64,000 nt of DNA from assembly GCA_003167555.1 (NCBI GenBank), contig PMSN01000011.1:1-64000 (forward strand), given 5' to 3'. The notes beneath the pieces are model-generated. The model made no database searches. It saw nothing but the letters and a program-made list of their open reading frames with translations, and was not told the DNA's origin. Position numbers and translations under genes: made by a program. Below are positions 1 through 9,054 of this stretch, piece by piece (the stretch's first letter is position 1; each line of letters begins with the position of its first letter). Source of the DNA: Spartobacteria bacterium (GTDB lineage: Bacteria > Verrucomicrobiota > Verrucomicrobiia > Chthoniobacterales > UBA10450).

Positions 1-21
1 CGGATAATCTCTTGTTATCCT

Positions 22-984
22 TTATTGGACTACAGACCGGGTTAGCGGTGGCAACGGGCCAAGCAGACGGCGCGGATGCCGGTGACTGAGCACGTCGCGC
101 TGTGACTTGTCGTTGACATGCGCATAGATCGTCGTGGTGACGATTGAACTGTGGCCGAGGAACCGTTGGATGAAGCGAAGATCCACTCCTTGCTCAAGGA
201 GCATTGTTGCCACGGTATGACGGAATACATGGGGGGTGATCTTCTCCAGTCCCGCCGCCTTGGCGTGGCGTTTCAGCGCCATTCGAATCGACTGTTCAGA
301 AAGTCGACGTCCAAAGCGATTTGTGAAGAAAAATGCATCATCGGCCTCCCGTTCGGCGCTCTGGATGGCAAGGTACGCGGCGAGGGCGGAATGCACTTCA
401 ACGTCGCAAATCGGAATCAACCTCTCCTTATTACCCTTGCCGCGAACAAGGACGGCGCCTCTGTCGAGATCAACAGTAGTCACTAGAAGGTTTGAGACTT
501 CTGAGACGCGCATGCCGGTGGAAAACATCAACTCGAATAGGGCAACATCCCGGATTGCGCGGCGGCACGCTTGGGTTTGTTGAACGACGCAGGGGTGGTT
601 CGCGTAAACTTGGCGGAAAAACGCCTGTAATACGGAAAGGCTTAGCGTCCGCGGAAGAATGCGGCCTACCTGAATCTCCACCCGCAAATTGCGTGCGGGG
701 TTCTGCTCGAGTAACTCTTCACGTTCCAGGAAACCAAAAAATGATTTTAGGGCGGCGAGCTTGCGCCGTTGAGTTCTCGGTTTGTAATGGTGCAGGCTAC
801 GCGCGTATTCGCGGATATGTGAACGATCAACTTGGGTGGCCTCGTCCGACTGGCAATGCTCGAAGGCAAAACGCCTGAAGTGGGCGAGATCCAGCCTGTA
901 TGCCTTGATCGTATGAAAGCTAAAATTTCGTTCGAATTCGCAATACTTGAGGAAAGCATCAATATTGTTTTGTAAGGTTTGCAT
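22..984 (-). CDS. Tyrosine recombinase / integrase (XerC/XerD-like)
   Basis: Site-specific recombinase that cuts and rejoins DNA through a tyrosine-DNA intermediate. The N-terminal SAM-like DNA-binding domain covers about residues 5-95 and the catalytic domain about 115-300. The catalytic set is visible: R159 in STGMRVSEV, a lysine in GKGNKERL (183 or 186), H252-x2-R255 in PHVFRHT, H278 in FLGHSS, and nucleophile Y287 in TTIYAHV. The frame stays open to 1041, but the ATG at 984 gives a 320-residue protein with normal Xer length and N-terminus. It lies next to a truncated gene chimera and a decayed AAA+ copy, which suggests an integrase left at the edge of a mobile element rather than the housekeeping XerC/D. 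Family assignment is firm; the substrate site is unknown. Confidence 0.9.
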   Translation of the reverse strand: MQTLQNNIDAFLKYCEFERNFSFHTIKAYRLDLAHFRRFAFEHCQSDEATQVDRSHIREYARSLHHYKPRTQRRKLAALKSFFGFLEREELLEQNPARNLRVEIQVGRILPRTLSLSVLQAFFRQVYANHPCVVQQTQACRRAIRDVALFELMFSTGMRVSEVSNLLVTTVDLDRGAVLVRGKGNKERLIPICDVEVHSALAAYLAIQSAEREADDAFFFTNRFGRRLSEQSIRMALKRHAKAAGLEKITPHVFRHTVATMLLEQGVDLRFIQRFLGHSSIVTTTIYAHVNDKSQRDVLSHRHPRRLLGPLPPLTRSVVQ

Positions 985-1104
985 ACCGTGCTTTGCCGTA
1001 CAGCACCCACTGCTGACAAGGCATTGAAACGAATTGCGCAAGCTGGATCACCGATACCCAGCGGTGGTCAGGGGCTGAGCCATCGTTGAGGCATCCATTC
1101 TCCC

Positions 1105-2100
1105 GTGGAGCAAAACCGCCGGCACATCGAAGTCCTGCAGGCATTCGTGCGCGACCACAATCTCTCGCCAAAACGACTGGGGCTCTCTCTACCGATCCGC
1201 TTTCACAATTGCGTGTTGGTCTCGCCGAAGTGCCAAGTTCGCAGAGGCGGAGGCGAATGGGACCACGTCGTGAAGATCGACCTGTTTGAGAAACGCTTTG
1301 GTGAATACGCGCAAGCCACGAGCTTTTTCGACACGCTTTCCTCCGTATCGAAGCTGGTATCGTTGGAGACCCTGGAAGGAATTGGCCGGCGTCTCATCGA
1401 AGCTCACACTCCAGCTAAGATCAATTTCGCTGCAAAACTCGGCATCGGCATCTCCATCGGCAACCTGAACACAACCGCCAACGGACGTGCTGCTCTATCA
1501 TCCGCCCAACCTGAAAGAGTCTCTTGCGAGAAATGTAGCACGCCAGTCGATGCTCAGGTGATCAAATACTGCCGCATCAATGTGCGGCGCTTTAGCGGCA
1601 AGGTACTATGCCGTTCGTGTCAGCAACATCTGCGATCAGCCCCTTGTTGCTCCACGGGCGGAGCACCGGTTGATAACAAAGTCGTGGCCTTCTGTCGCTT
1701 CAACAGCAAACGCTTTGGAAAGAAGCTGCTGTGTCGAAATTGTCAGACAACGCCAGCCCTGTCGGCCATTCGAGCTCCTCATTACCGACAACGACATGCC
1801 GCGAATGACCGGGGTCGAACTCGTCAGCCGGCTTCGCGAGACACCTTCACGGGCAAAATCTTGGCGCTTTCGGCGCATTTATCCGCGGAGAACCGTGCCG
1901 CATACGTCGCACTCCGTGTTGATGGCATGATTCCCAAGCCCTTCGATCTTCACCAATTCCGGACTGTGGTTACGGCCATGGCAGGCGATATTGTCGGGCT
2001 TCTTCTGGGCGAGTTTCAGCTATCGCGAACTACAGTCCGCAGGCTCCTCGAATTGGGACTCGAATCGGATGAGGCTGACGAACTCATGGGTTTTCCCTGA
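1105..2100 (+). pseudogene. Chimeric remnant: NERD-type nuclease C-terminus with C4 zinc fingers joined to response-regulator receiver tail
   Basis: The open frame begins with a GTG, but its first ~100 residues look like the C-terminal half of a NERD (nuclease-related) domain (FHNCVLVSP, then VVKIDLF). The catalytic N-terminal half is missing. Two tandem zinc-finger-like units follow: CEKC...YC...CRSC at about residues 141-172, and a second at about 182-215 in which one cysteine of the first CxxC is replaced by glycine. From about 1755 the plus-2 frame encodes a receiver-domain segment (ELLITDNDMPRMTGVELV). From about 1850 the original frame carries its continuation (ILALSAHLSAEN...IPKPFD). 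The receiver fragment is therefore itself frameshifted. It is best read as two broken genes joined head to tail; expression is doubtful. Confidence 0.6.
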
Positions 2101-2107
2101 TCGCGAT

Positions 2108-2945
2108 TTACTCCTCTATCTTGACCATCCCAGTTCCTGATACGGCTGCGCCGCGGGAAGACTGTGCACGCCCTGCTTTCCCGCACAGACTCCGAGTTTG
2201 CCTTACGGAGCGGTGATCATCTGCCGTCCCTGCGGCGCTCCCGAGCGTTTCCGCGCCCTTGCTCCCACGCGGAAGCTCGAACGCTTCGCTGCGGGTGCGC
2301 AGATCATCCCGGGATATGAGCTGAGCGCGTGTTGGGCTCACAGGGTCGCACGACCAATTCATTAGCGCAAATGACGAACTCCAATGTGGAGGAGCGAACC
2401 TCCGCAAATGTCGCATCCGCAATTGCACCTCGTAGATGCTTCTCGATTGCATCATGCAAAGGCCGCGCTCCCAAGCGCGGATGAAAACCGCGTTGCATAA
2501 CAAATGAAATAACCTGCGGACCAGCAATCAGGTGAAAGCCTTTGTCGCGCAGAAACGAGAGTTCACGCGCGATGTGAAAGCGCGCGATCTCCATTTGCAC
2601 GTCGTAACTCAGACGGTTGAGGACCAACTTCTCCGCAATTCGCGCGTAGAGTTCGGGACGCAGCGATCATTGCGCTTTTGCAAGGACGTGGCGCTCCATT
2701 GTCGTGAACGAGGAGTGCTGCAACGTCAGGATTTCGGATGCAGCGATGTTTGACGTGAAAACAACGTAAAAGCCACTGAGATCCAGTGTATCGCCGCGGG
2801 CCATCGTTACGCGTGCGGCATCGAGGATTTGCAGAAATAAATCGAGCATTCGCGGATGCGCTTTTTCAATCTCGTCGAAGAGCAGCGTGCCGGTTGCCGA
2901 TTTCGAGCGCGCGAGGCCGATCAGGCCTACCAGCGATAACGTAAG
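2108..2945 (-). pseudogene. Decayed second copy of the AAA+ (ClpX/ClpB-like) ATPase gene
   Basis: Two frames on the minus strand (about 2849-2667 and 2627-2304) encode segments nearly identical to the middle and C-terminal parts of the intact ATPase gene at 30583-29639, for example LDLFLQILDAARVTMA, NIAASEILTLQHSSFTT and GFHPRLGARPL. The homology runs on past the stop codon into the shared 3' flank: 2128-2305 matches 29457-29640. It ends abruptly near 2930, inside the segment before Walker B, so Walker A is absent. Frameshifts separate the pieces. This is a truncated duplication of element DNA, not a functional gene. Confidence 0.8.
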
Positions 2946-3415
2946 CGAAGAAGGGGACCAGCGCCAGCCATTTTAATATGGCGGCGATTTTATGGTATCG
3001 AAAACGAATTGTGGCCGCACCAGATCCGAAGCCACACGCGGCCGCGTACCTGCTCGATTCAGATTGATAGCGCTCGTTGGGCGATGGCCCGGCGAAATCG
3101 CGCTCCATTAGATCAACGCCCGTTGCAGGTGAGTGGGGACGGCGAGCACAAGTTGAGAATCAACCGACTACCCTCCCCTCGTAGAGAAGAAACTGAAGTT
3201 CAGTGGATTTTATACTGAATGGAACCAACGCTTGATTTGAAGGTAACTATGAACGACCGCCCCCAGTTGAAACTGCCTCTCTCGTGCTGACCGTATTCAT
3301 CTGCGTCGCCGCGCCGCAGGGTGTTTAGAATCCCATTACGCAATTGGCTGCGACGCTTTTCGGCTTGCCCTATCAGCTATAACGAGAGCAAACAAGGGGG
3401 GCTCAAGAGTGATAG
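2946..3415. other. Intergenic region, no gene seen
   Basis: Apart from the interspersed repeat at 3147-3235 nothing coding is recognised. A purine-rich stretch (AAGGGGGG) ends about 16 bases before the receptor start and could be its ribosome binding site. Confidence 0.5.
3147..3235. repeat. Interspersed repeat, copy A
   Basis: The segment starting CACAAGTTGAGAATCAACCG and ending near GGAACCAACGCTTGA aligns over its whole length, with a few indels, to 17201-17287. The two copies are in the same orientation and flank the 14-kb block of oxidative genes. Just beyond each copy are short variants of a GGCAGTTTCAA / TTGAAACTGCC motif, so the unit may be part of a palindromic intergenic repeat family. 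Confidence 0.75.
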
Positions 3416-5452
3416 ATGAGTATGTCTCCCCTGAGATCCCATCGCAGCGCAACGGCGTCCGCCTTGTGCGCTTTTATTTTTGTCTCAGCCGGGTTGCGCG
3501 CGTACGGACAACAACTCGAGACGGAGACGGAACCCGTTTTCGTTTATGGAAGAGAATGGGCGGAGACCGTCGCGCAGACGGAATTGAGCGGCGAAGAGTT
3601 GACGGGGCCGGACAAGATCGCGAGGGCCCTCGAGCGCGTTCCGAATGCCACGTTGAATGCGGCGGGCGCGAACTCTTTCGAGGATGTCTACAGCATCCGC
3701 GGCCTCGGCAATACCCCGAATTTCAGCAAACAGGCGATCACCCTTTACGTCGACGGCGTCCCGAGCTCGAGCACTTATGCAAATTTTTCTGACCTTGGTG
3801 AGCTCGAGCAGGTCACGATTTTCCGGGGACCACAGGGTGATTTCTTCGGGAAAAATTCCGAGGCGGGAGTTGTGGAAATGAGGACGACGGTTCCCGGTGC
3901 GACGCCGCTGGGATCCGCCTCGGCGACGGCAGGGAGCTACGATTTCTCCGGCGTCCAGATGCTGGCGGCTGATCCGGTTGCGGCGGACAAGGCGTTCGCC
4001 AAGTTCGAAGCCGGATACCTGAGGCGCGATGGTTTTCTGGAGAACACGTTGCTCGGGACGCGGCCTGATTTCCAGGAGCATCTCTTTGCCCGGATATCCT
4101 TGCGCCTGGCGCCGGCAAAAGATTGGGAGATCAATTTTTCGGCGGAAATTCACGAGGCGCGGGATGGGGTCCAGCGGTTCGTGCCGCTCTTCGCGCCCGA
4201 CCCTTTCCGGGTCGCCTTTGATTTCGACGGGCGCACGAACATTCAAGGCAATGTCGAAGCGCTGTCCGTTTCCCATACGCTCGATATCGGCCGGCTTACT
4301 TTCATTACCAGCCATCGCGATTGGAACCTGGACCCGTACGAGGCCGACTTCGATTATTCCCGGGCGCCAATCGTCCGCGGGAAATTCGAACTGGGCCAGG
4401 AACAATTCGCCCAGGAAATACGGCTGGAATCGACCGAGCGCGAGGGGCCGTGGTGGTATCGCCTGGGAGTTTTTGCAGACCGCGTCTTGAGCGACGGCTC
4501 TGAAGTCTTTGCTTTTCCTGGCTTCAAAAAGGAGATCGCGTTCGAGGATGCCGAATCCGAGTTTGCGATCTTTGGCCGGGCGACCTGGCGCCTCAGTCAC
4601 GGCTTCGAAGTCACCGGCGGAATGCGACTGGCCTACGATGCGGAATCGATCGCGCGGACACGTCGAGTCTCCTTTAGTCCGGAGGCGTCATTCGATTCAC
4701 GCCGCTCTGAGTGGAATCTGCAGCCACGGATTGCGTTCGCGTATCATCTCTCGCGGGACGTGACGGCTTACTTCAATTCCACCTACGGTTATAAGACAGG
4801 CGGCTTTTCGTTTCTCGAAACCGACCCGCGACTGGCGAGTTTCAAGCGGGAACGGGTGTGGTCGAACGAACTTGGTTTGCGCGGCGCCTGCCTGGACCGC
4901 CGCGTGGAAGTTCGCTGTGCGGCGTTCGTGAATCGCGTGGAAGATTATCAGGTCGAACGGCCCGCCGTGGGGCCCGACATCACGGTCTTCAACGCTCCGC
5001 GCGTCTTGAGCTGGGGCGGCGAGATGGAGATCAGCGTGAAACCAGTGCCGGGCCTTCGGGCCCGCGCGGCCCTGGGTTACATCCGAAGCGAATTTCGGGA
5101 ATATGACGATCCTTTCACCGGCGTGAGCTATCGCGGAAAGCGCACGCCGTTCTCACCGGAGCTCACTGCAACGCTCGAAACGCGCTACAGCTTTCGCGGA
5201 GCATTCGCCCAGGTGGAGCTGATCGCCAGCGGCGAAACCTTCTATGACGAAGCGAATACGGAGGCGATGCGCGAAGGACCGCATGCTCAATTCAATGCTC
5301 GAGTCGGATACGAGCGCGGGAGGTTCGCCGTGTCCGCTTTTTGCGACAATGCCGGCGATGCCCGTTATTTCACGCAGAAAATCGCCTACGCCGGAGTGGG
5401 CACACCGGCCGCGCCGCGGACGTTCGGCGCGATGTTGACTTTGAAACTGTGA
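3416..5452 (+). CDS. TonB-dependent outer-membrane receptor
   Basis: Outer-membrane transporter that would import a siderophore or another large ligand using TonB energy. A signal peptide covers about residues 1-32 (basic start, hydrophobic core ALCAFIFVSAGL, cleavage near AYG-QQ). The plug domain occupies about 45-165, with the typical YSIRGLGNTP, TLYVDGVP and VTIFRGPQGDFFGKNSEAGVV motifs. The rest is a beta-barrel with alternating aromatic residues, ending FGAMLTLKL. The 678 residues are normal for the family. A second ATG lies 6 bases downstream (3422). The gene stands alone downstream of repeat copy A; the ligand cannot be told from sequence. No frameshift is seen. Confidence 0.93.
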   Translation: MSMSPLRSHRSATASALCAFIFVSAGLRAYGQQLETETEPVFVYGREWAETVAQTELSGEELTGPDKIARALERVPNATLNAAGANSFEDVYSIRGLGNTPNFSKQAITLYVDGVPSSSTYANFSDLGELEQVTIFRGPQGDFFGKNSEAGVVEMRTTVPGATPLGSASATAGSYDFSGVQMLAADPVAADKAFAKFEAGYLRRDGFLENTLLGTRPDFQEHLFARISLRLAPAKDWEINFSAEIHEARDGVQRFVPLFAPDPFRVAFDFDGRTNIQGNVEALSVSHTLDIGRLTFITSHRDWNLDPYEADFDYSRAPIVRGKFELGQEQFAQEIRLESTEREGPWWYRLGVFADRVLSDGSEVFAFPGFKKEIAFEDAESEFAIFGRATWRLSHGFEVTGGMRLAYDAESIARTRRVSFSPEASFDSRRSEWNLQPRIAFAYHLSRDVTAYFNSTYGYKTGGFSFLETDPRLASFKRERVWSNELGLRGACLDRRVEVRCAAFVNRVEDYQVERPAVGPDITVFNAPRVLSWGGEMEISVKPVPGLRARAALGYIRSEFREYDDPFTGVSYRGKRTPFSPELTATLETRYSFRGAFAQVELIASGETFYDEANTEAMREGPHAQFNARVGYERGRFAVSAFCDNAGDARYFTQKIAYAGVGTPAAPRTFGAMLTLKL

Positions 5453-5483
5453 CGGGCCCGACCGCTCCGCCGCCCGCTCGAAC

Positions 5484-6075
5484 ATGAAGCGATATTTCAT
5501 GGTGATGGGTGGGATGCTCGCCGTGTTCCTCACTCTTTTTTTTCTGGTCGAGGCTCTCGGCGTCCCGCTCCTGGCCGGTCCAACGCCATGTTTAAATCAG
5601 CGGAGCGCCTGGGCGGGGCCCTGGGTGTGGGCCTGCTCGTCGCGGACGTCCTCCTGCCAGTTCCCTCCAGTCTCGTCATCGTGGCGCACGGCGCGCTGTT
5701 CGGAGTCGTCATCGGCACGCTGCTCTCGCTCCTCGGAAGCACAGGTGCGGCCGTTTTTGGTTTCTGGATCGGCCGGCGCGGCGGAAGATTATTAGAGCGG
5801 CTGGTACCGCTGAGGGAACGCCAGCGCGCCGACCATATGGCTCGAACGATGGGGATTGCTCGCCGTCATAGTGACGCGTCCGATTCCCTTGTTGACGGAG
5901 ACGGTGGCCATCATGACGGGCGCGTCGCCGCTCGGGTGGGTGCGCACGGCGCTGGCCGCGCTCTTCGGCTCGCTCCCTCCGGCTTTGGTCTACGCCCTCA
6001 CCGGAGCGTCCGCCGGAAGATTCGAAAACACGATGCTGATATTCCTCCTCGTTCTGCCTTCCGCGACAAGCATAG
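5484..6075 (+). pseudogene. VTT/TVP38 (DedA-like) membrane protein gene with two frameshifts
   Basis: A polytopic membrane protein of the SNARE-associated/VTT family is spread over three segments. 5484 to ~5590 holds the first membrane helix (MLAVFLTLFFLVEALGVPLL). About 5588-5835, in another frame, holds VADVLLPVPSSLVIVAHGALFG and GRRGGRLLE. From about 5837, back in the first frame, come VIVTRPIPLLTETVAIMTGASPLGW and LVYALTGASAG. Joined, they give a nearly complete domain of normal order, so only two small indels (near 5585 and 5835) separate it from an intact gene. Either a recent pseudogene or base-calling errors would explain this. Confidence 0.75.
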
Positions 6076-6217
6076 TGCGTTCGAATGGCGTGTCGCTGTT
6101 TTGCCTTGAAAGACGCTGGCCTCTGCGGCTAAAAGCGAGGGCGTGGTCACCCCCGCACTCACCCTGCCCCGCTGCCCATTCGCAATCCGCGACCGCAAAT
6201 TCTTTAAGGCGGCTCTC

Positions 6218-6548
6218 GTGACGATCGAACTCACTACCCGGGAGGAATTGATAAGCACTCTGCATCTGGCCGCGGAGTTGGAGCATAATTTGATGTACCA
6301 GTATCTCTTCGCCGCATACACGATGAAACGCGCCACGGGCGAGGGGCTAACAGAGGTCCAACTCGAGAAGACCCACCTGGGGCGGACTCGTGACGGTCGT
6401 CACGCGCCAGGAGATGTGCCACATGGGGCTGGCGCTCAATCTTCTGTCCGCCATCGGCGGCACGCCCCATTTCCAACGCCCAAACTGTTTACTGGCCCGA
6501 TTTCAAAATGATACACCACCCTCCATCCCCCTCGCGGATAAGTCGTAG
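6218..6548 (+). pseudogene. Truncated, frameshifted ferritin-like (iminophenyl-pyruvate dimer synthase family) gene
   Basis: A GTG start preceded by AAGGCGG opens a frame with the first ferritin-like helix (AAELEHNLMYQYLFAAYT, supplying the metal-binding Glu/His). Near 6380 the match moves to another frame, which carries the second metal motif (VTRQEMCHMGLALNLLSAIGG) and then stops at 6546-6548 soon after RPN. Full-length relatives are hundreds of residues longer; two lie in this window (20710-23052 and 61208-62602). Both the frameshift and the missing C-terminus argue against function. Confidence 0.75.
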
Positions 6549-6965
6549 ATGGAGGATGTGAATCAGGCACAGCAGAAGTGGCTGGAGTCATTCATCGCGA
6601 CGCACGACGGCGTGGCCGGCACCGTCCATGTGCAGCGCGGCGAAGACCTATACCTGACGGCTGCCCACAATATACCGCCGCCAGTCATCACGATCGTCTC
6701 GCACGTGCCGCGAGGCAAAGGAATGGCCGGCCTCGCTCAAGTGAGGAAAGCGCCGGTGCAAACTTGCAATCTCCAAGCGGATGAGACCGGTAACATCAAG
6801 CCCGGCGCGAAAGCGGTGAACGCCCAAGCAGCCGTCGCCCTACCGGTGTTCGATGAGTCGGGAGCGGTTCGCGCGGTTGTTGGGATAGCCTGGAGCAAAG
6901 AAGGAGAGATCGGGCCCGAGGAAGAGCGAGGCTTGATGAAGCAGGTAGCGGCGTTGCCGCAGTAA
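6549..6965 (+). CDS. GAF-domain protein
   Basis: A 138-residue protein built almost entirely of one small GAF-like domain: a putative helix at 1-18, GTVHVQRGEDLYLTAAHNIPP as the first strands, and GKGMAGLAQVRKAPVQTCNL as the typical central region. AVALPVFDESGAVRAVVGIAW is the closing strand pair. GAF domains bind small molecules such as nucleotides, haem or quinones, or sense redox state. A single cysteine (in TCNL) might be redox-active. No output domain is attached. The ATG follows directly after the stop of the preceding pseudogene, so it may once have been co-transcribed with the ferritin-like gene. Confidence 0.7.
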   Translation: MEDVNQAQQKWLESFIATHDGVAGTVHVQRGEDLYLTAAHNIPPPVITIVSHVPRGKGMAGLAQVRKAPVQTCNLQADETGNIKPGAKAVNAQAAVALPVFDESGAVRAVVGIAWSKEGEIGPEEERGLMKQVAALPQ

Positions 6966-6974
6966 GTGAGAAAG

Positions 6975-7442
6975 CTACGGCAGGTAGATCACGCCGAAAT
7001 GGTGATCGATTAACTCCCCTCCGTCCCCCGGCTTGGTGAGGTCGACGAGGAAGTTAGAGGTAATCGCTCCGGTCGCTCCTTTGAAGAACCCTTCCCCTTT
7101 ATCAACCTTCCACATCACCGTGCCGGCCGTGTAGGGCTTTTCCGGACAGGGATAAACGTCGATGTAGCCTACGCCGATAGAACTGAAGTGAATCTTATTG
7201 CCTCCGGGAGGATCGCCGAAGGTGATCGTCCCGCTTTCGGTGAACGTTTTCCCATCCTTGTTCACCACCGCCTTGTTCTGCATTACGGCCGTCTGAAATT
7301 CAGGGAGTTTTTTCAACTTGCCCGTAACGCCCTTCGGCGTGATGGCCGTGGTGATGCTGACGCTGGAAGCGACGGTTCGGTCTCCGGTTGGAACAGTGCC
7401 GGCCAGCCTAACGAATCGCAGGACGTAGATCAGCCTGCGCAT
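6975..7442 (-). CDS. Conserved-looking hypothetical protein, last gene of minus-strand set
   Basis: A protein of 155 residues starting at the ATG of a TAATG overlap with the upstream lipoprotein gene, which indicates translational coupling and fixes the start. It begins with a short hydrophobic segment (RRLIYVLRFVRLAGTV) that could be a weak signal or just the first strand. The rest is rich in Thr/Gly and alternating hydrophobics, suggesting a small beta-sandwich or barrel. I do not recognise the family. Position suggests it works with the lipoprotein and the VioB-N-like protein upstream. Confidence 0.6.
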   Translation of the reverse strand: MRRLIYVLRFVRLAGTVPTGDRTVASSVSITTAITPKGVTGKLKKLPEFQTAVMQNKAVVNKDGKTFTESGTITFGDPPGGNKIHFSSIGVGYIDVYPCPEKPYTAGTVMWKVDKGEGFFKGATGAITSNFLVDLTKPGDGGELIDHHFGVIYLP

Positions 7443-9040
7443 TACGGCGAGGGAGGAAGTTGAAGTTGCACCGTGCTTGTGGGCTGCGCCGGATTGAGCC
7501 TTACCTGATAGAACATGCTGGAAGCGCAGGTAGCGCCATTCGGATAAGGGTCGGTGGAGGCGATCCCGCCCACCATGTATCCGACGACCGAGGTAGAGGT
7601 AATGGCGTCTAACTGTAACACGCCCGGCGTGGCCAGTGGCGCACCGGACGCGATGACGAATTTGCATTCCGTTCCGCCATAGGGCGCGCTGGTGTTACCG
7701 CTCGAACCCGTGCAGGTCGGGATGGCCGAGACTGGAGGAAAGGTCGCTCCGGCGTGCAGGTATTGGATTCCGGTGTCGTTGGAGGTCGGCATCTTCAAGG
7801 TCGAGACACTGTTGATGAAAGGCAGGCCGTCCTTCGGGTTGTCAGTCTTGTTCAGATTCAGGGGATCACGTTTCAAGCTCTTGGTGGCGTCGTCCCAATA
7901 ATACTGGCTGATGCCGCCGAAGAAGGTGGTGTAAATCGTTCCCGAGCCGCCGCGGCTATCGAACAACTGAATGGCCGCGGTATCGTATTGGCTGAGTAAT
8001 TGCGAGGTGCTGGTGTTCGGCGTCAGGACGACGGTCTTCGCGCCGGAGCCGATGAAAACAGGATTCAAAAAGCCCTCTATCCGGCCACCCTTGAACACGC
8101 CGCCATACGCGACCAGCCGGCGTTTGCCGGAAGCGTCAACCGACGGCAGCAAGGTGTAGTCGCGCCGATGGTATGGGTTCTCCGGATCCATTTGCTGCCC
8201 GGGAGGATTCGGCACCGCTGTGAGGAAATTTATTCCCGAGGGCTTGGCGCTATTCGTTGGGTAGGTGAATTGAAACACGCGGACCCCATCGCTGTAGGTC
8301 TGATTCACGAGGCCGCCGCTGGTCGTATACTCGCCGTCGAACTGCTGGCCAAAAGCGAGAACGAAATCATTCGCGCCCCCAGAAGTGTCGGGCAGTAACT
8401 CAAGTTGGCCGCCCGTAATCGCCAGCGCCGGATGCTCGAATTGCACGATGTTAGCCGAGGCAAAGGTGGCATCGAGAGTTTGCTTGTTCATCACGGCATC
8501 CGCCAGCGCGTCAAAATTCACCACGGTGACGAAGCCGAGGGTGGTAAAGCTCCCCGTCTTCGGATCGGAGGCGTACCCGCCCATGATATAAAACCAGCCG
8601 TCCAATAACTCGTATTGGGTATTGGTCGCCATGAATTGCCTGACCACGTTCGGAGGCAACGAGCCGACCGGCGCGGAGCCGAGCAGTTTCCGGTTCTTCA
8701 AATCGAGCACATAAATCGTGTCGTTCGCTCGGGCTTTCGGAAAGGCCGGATCTTTCCCGGCGCTGTTGTTTGCCGGAAAATTGTGAAGGCCATTTTGTCG
8801 GCCCCCGATCATCACCAGTTTCTCCGGCGGGCCGGCCATGGCTGCTGAATGGAGGCCCGGGAATCCCTCGATGGTAAAGCCTTCGAGCGTGATGCTGTAG
8901 GGAATCGGCGATGCCGCTTCCACAGTTTCCCTGGTCACGTTCGCCGGCGTTGGGGTGCTCTGGCTGGCCTGGTTCTGGTCCGCCGGTTTCTCGCAACCGG
9001 CTGCGATCAGGAAAATCGCGAGGACGACTGATTTTTTCAT
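7442..9040 (-). CDS. Lipoprotein with beta-propeller-like repeats
   Basis: A 532-residue exported protein. The first 16 residues form a lipoprotein signal peptide ending in the lipobox IAAGC, so Cys16 should be lipidated and the protein anchored to a membrane. A Gln/Ser/Thr/Pro linker follows, then strands with Kelch/propeller flavour (KLVMIGGRQ, WFYIMGGYA, RRLVAYGGVF, VVGYMVGGIAS). Four cysteines near the C-terminus could form disulfides. It lies 14 bases downstream of the VioB-N-like gene, with a GGAGA ribosome site, and overlaps the next gene by one base. Substrate and activity are unknown. Confidence 0.7.
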   Translation of the reverse strand: MKKSVVLAIFLIAAGCEKPADQNQASQSTPTPANVTRETVEAASPIPYSITLEGFTIEGFPGLHSAAMAGPPEKLVMIGGRQNGLHNFPANNSAGKDPAFPKARANDTIYVLDLKNRKLLGSAPVGSLPPNVVRQFMATNTQYELLDGWFYIMGGYASDPKTGSFTTLGFVTVVNFDALADAVMNKQTLDATFASANIVQFEHPALAITGGQLELLPDTSGGANDFVLAFGQQFDGEYTTSGGLVNQTYSDGVRVFQFTYPTNSAKPSGINFLTAVPNPPGQQMDPENPYHRRDYTLLPSVDASGKRRLVAYGGVFKGGRIEGFLNPVFIGSGAKTVVLTPNTSTSQLLSQYDTAAIQLFDSRGGSGTIYTTFFGGISQYYWDDATKSLKRDPLNLNKTDNPKDGLPFINSVSTLKMPTSNDTGIQYLHAGATFPPVSAIPTCTGSSGNTSAPYGGTECKFVIASGAPLATPGVLQLDAITSTSVVGYMVGGIASTDPYPNGATCASSMFYQVRLNPAQPTSTVQLQLPPSP

Positions 9041-9054
9041 GACTTGTTCTCCGG

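Noticed and set aside
3485-4600. Long minus-strand open frame opposite the TonB-dependent receptor
   Set aside because: It is a GC-driven antisense frame; its translation is Arg/Pro-rich without any family pattern, while the plus strand encodes a clear receptor.
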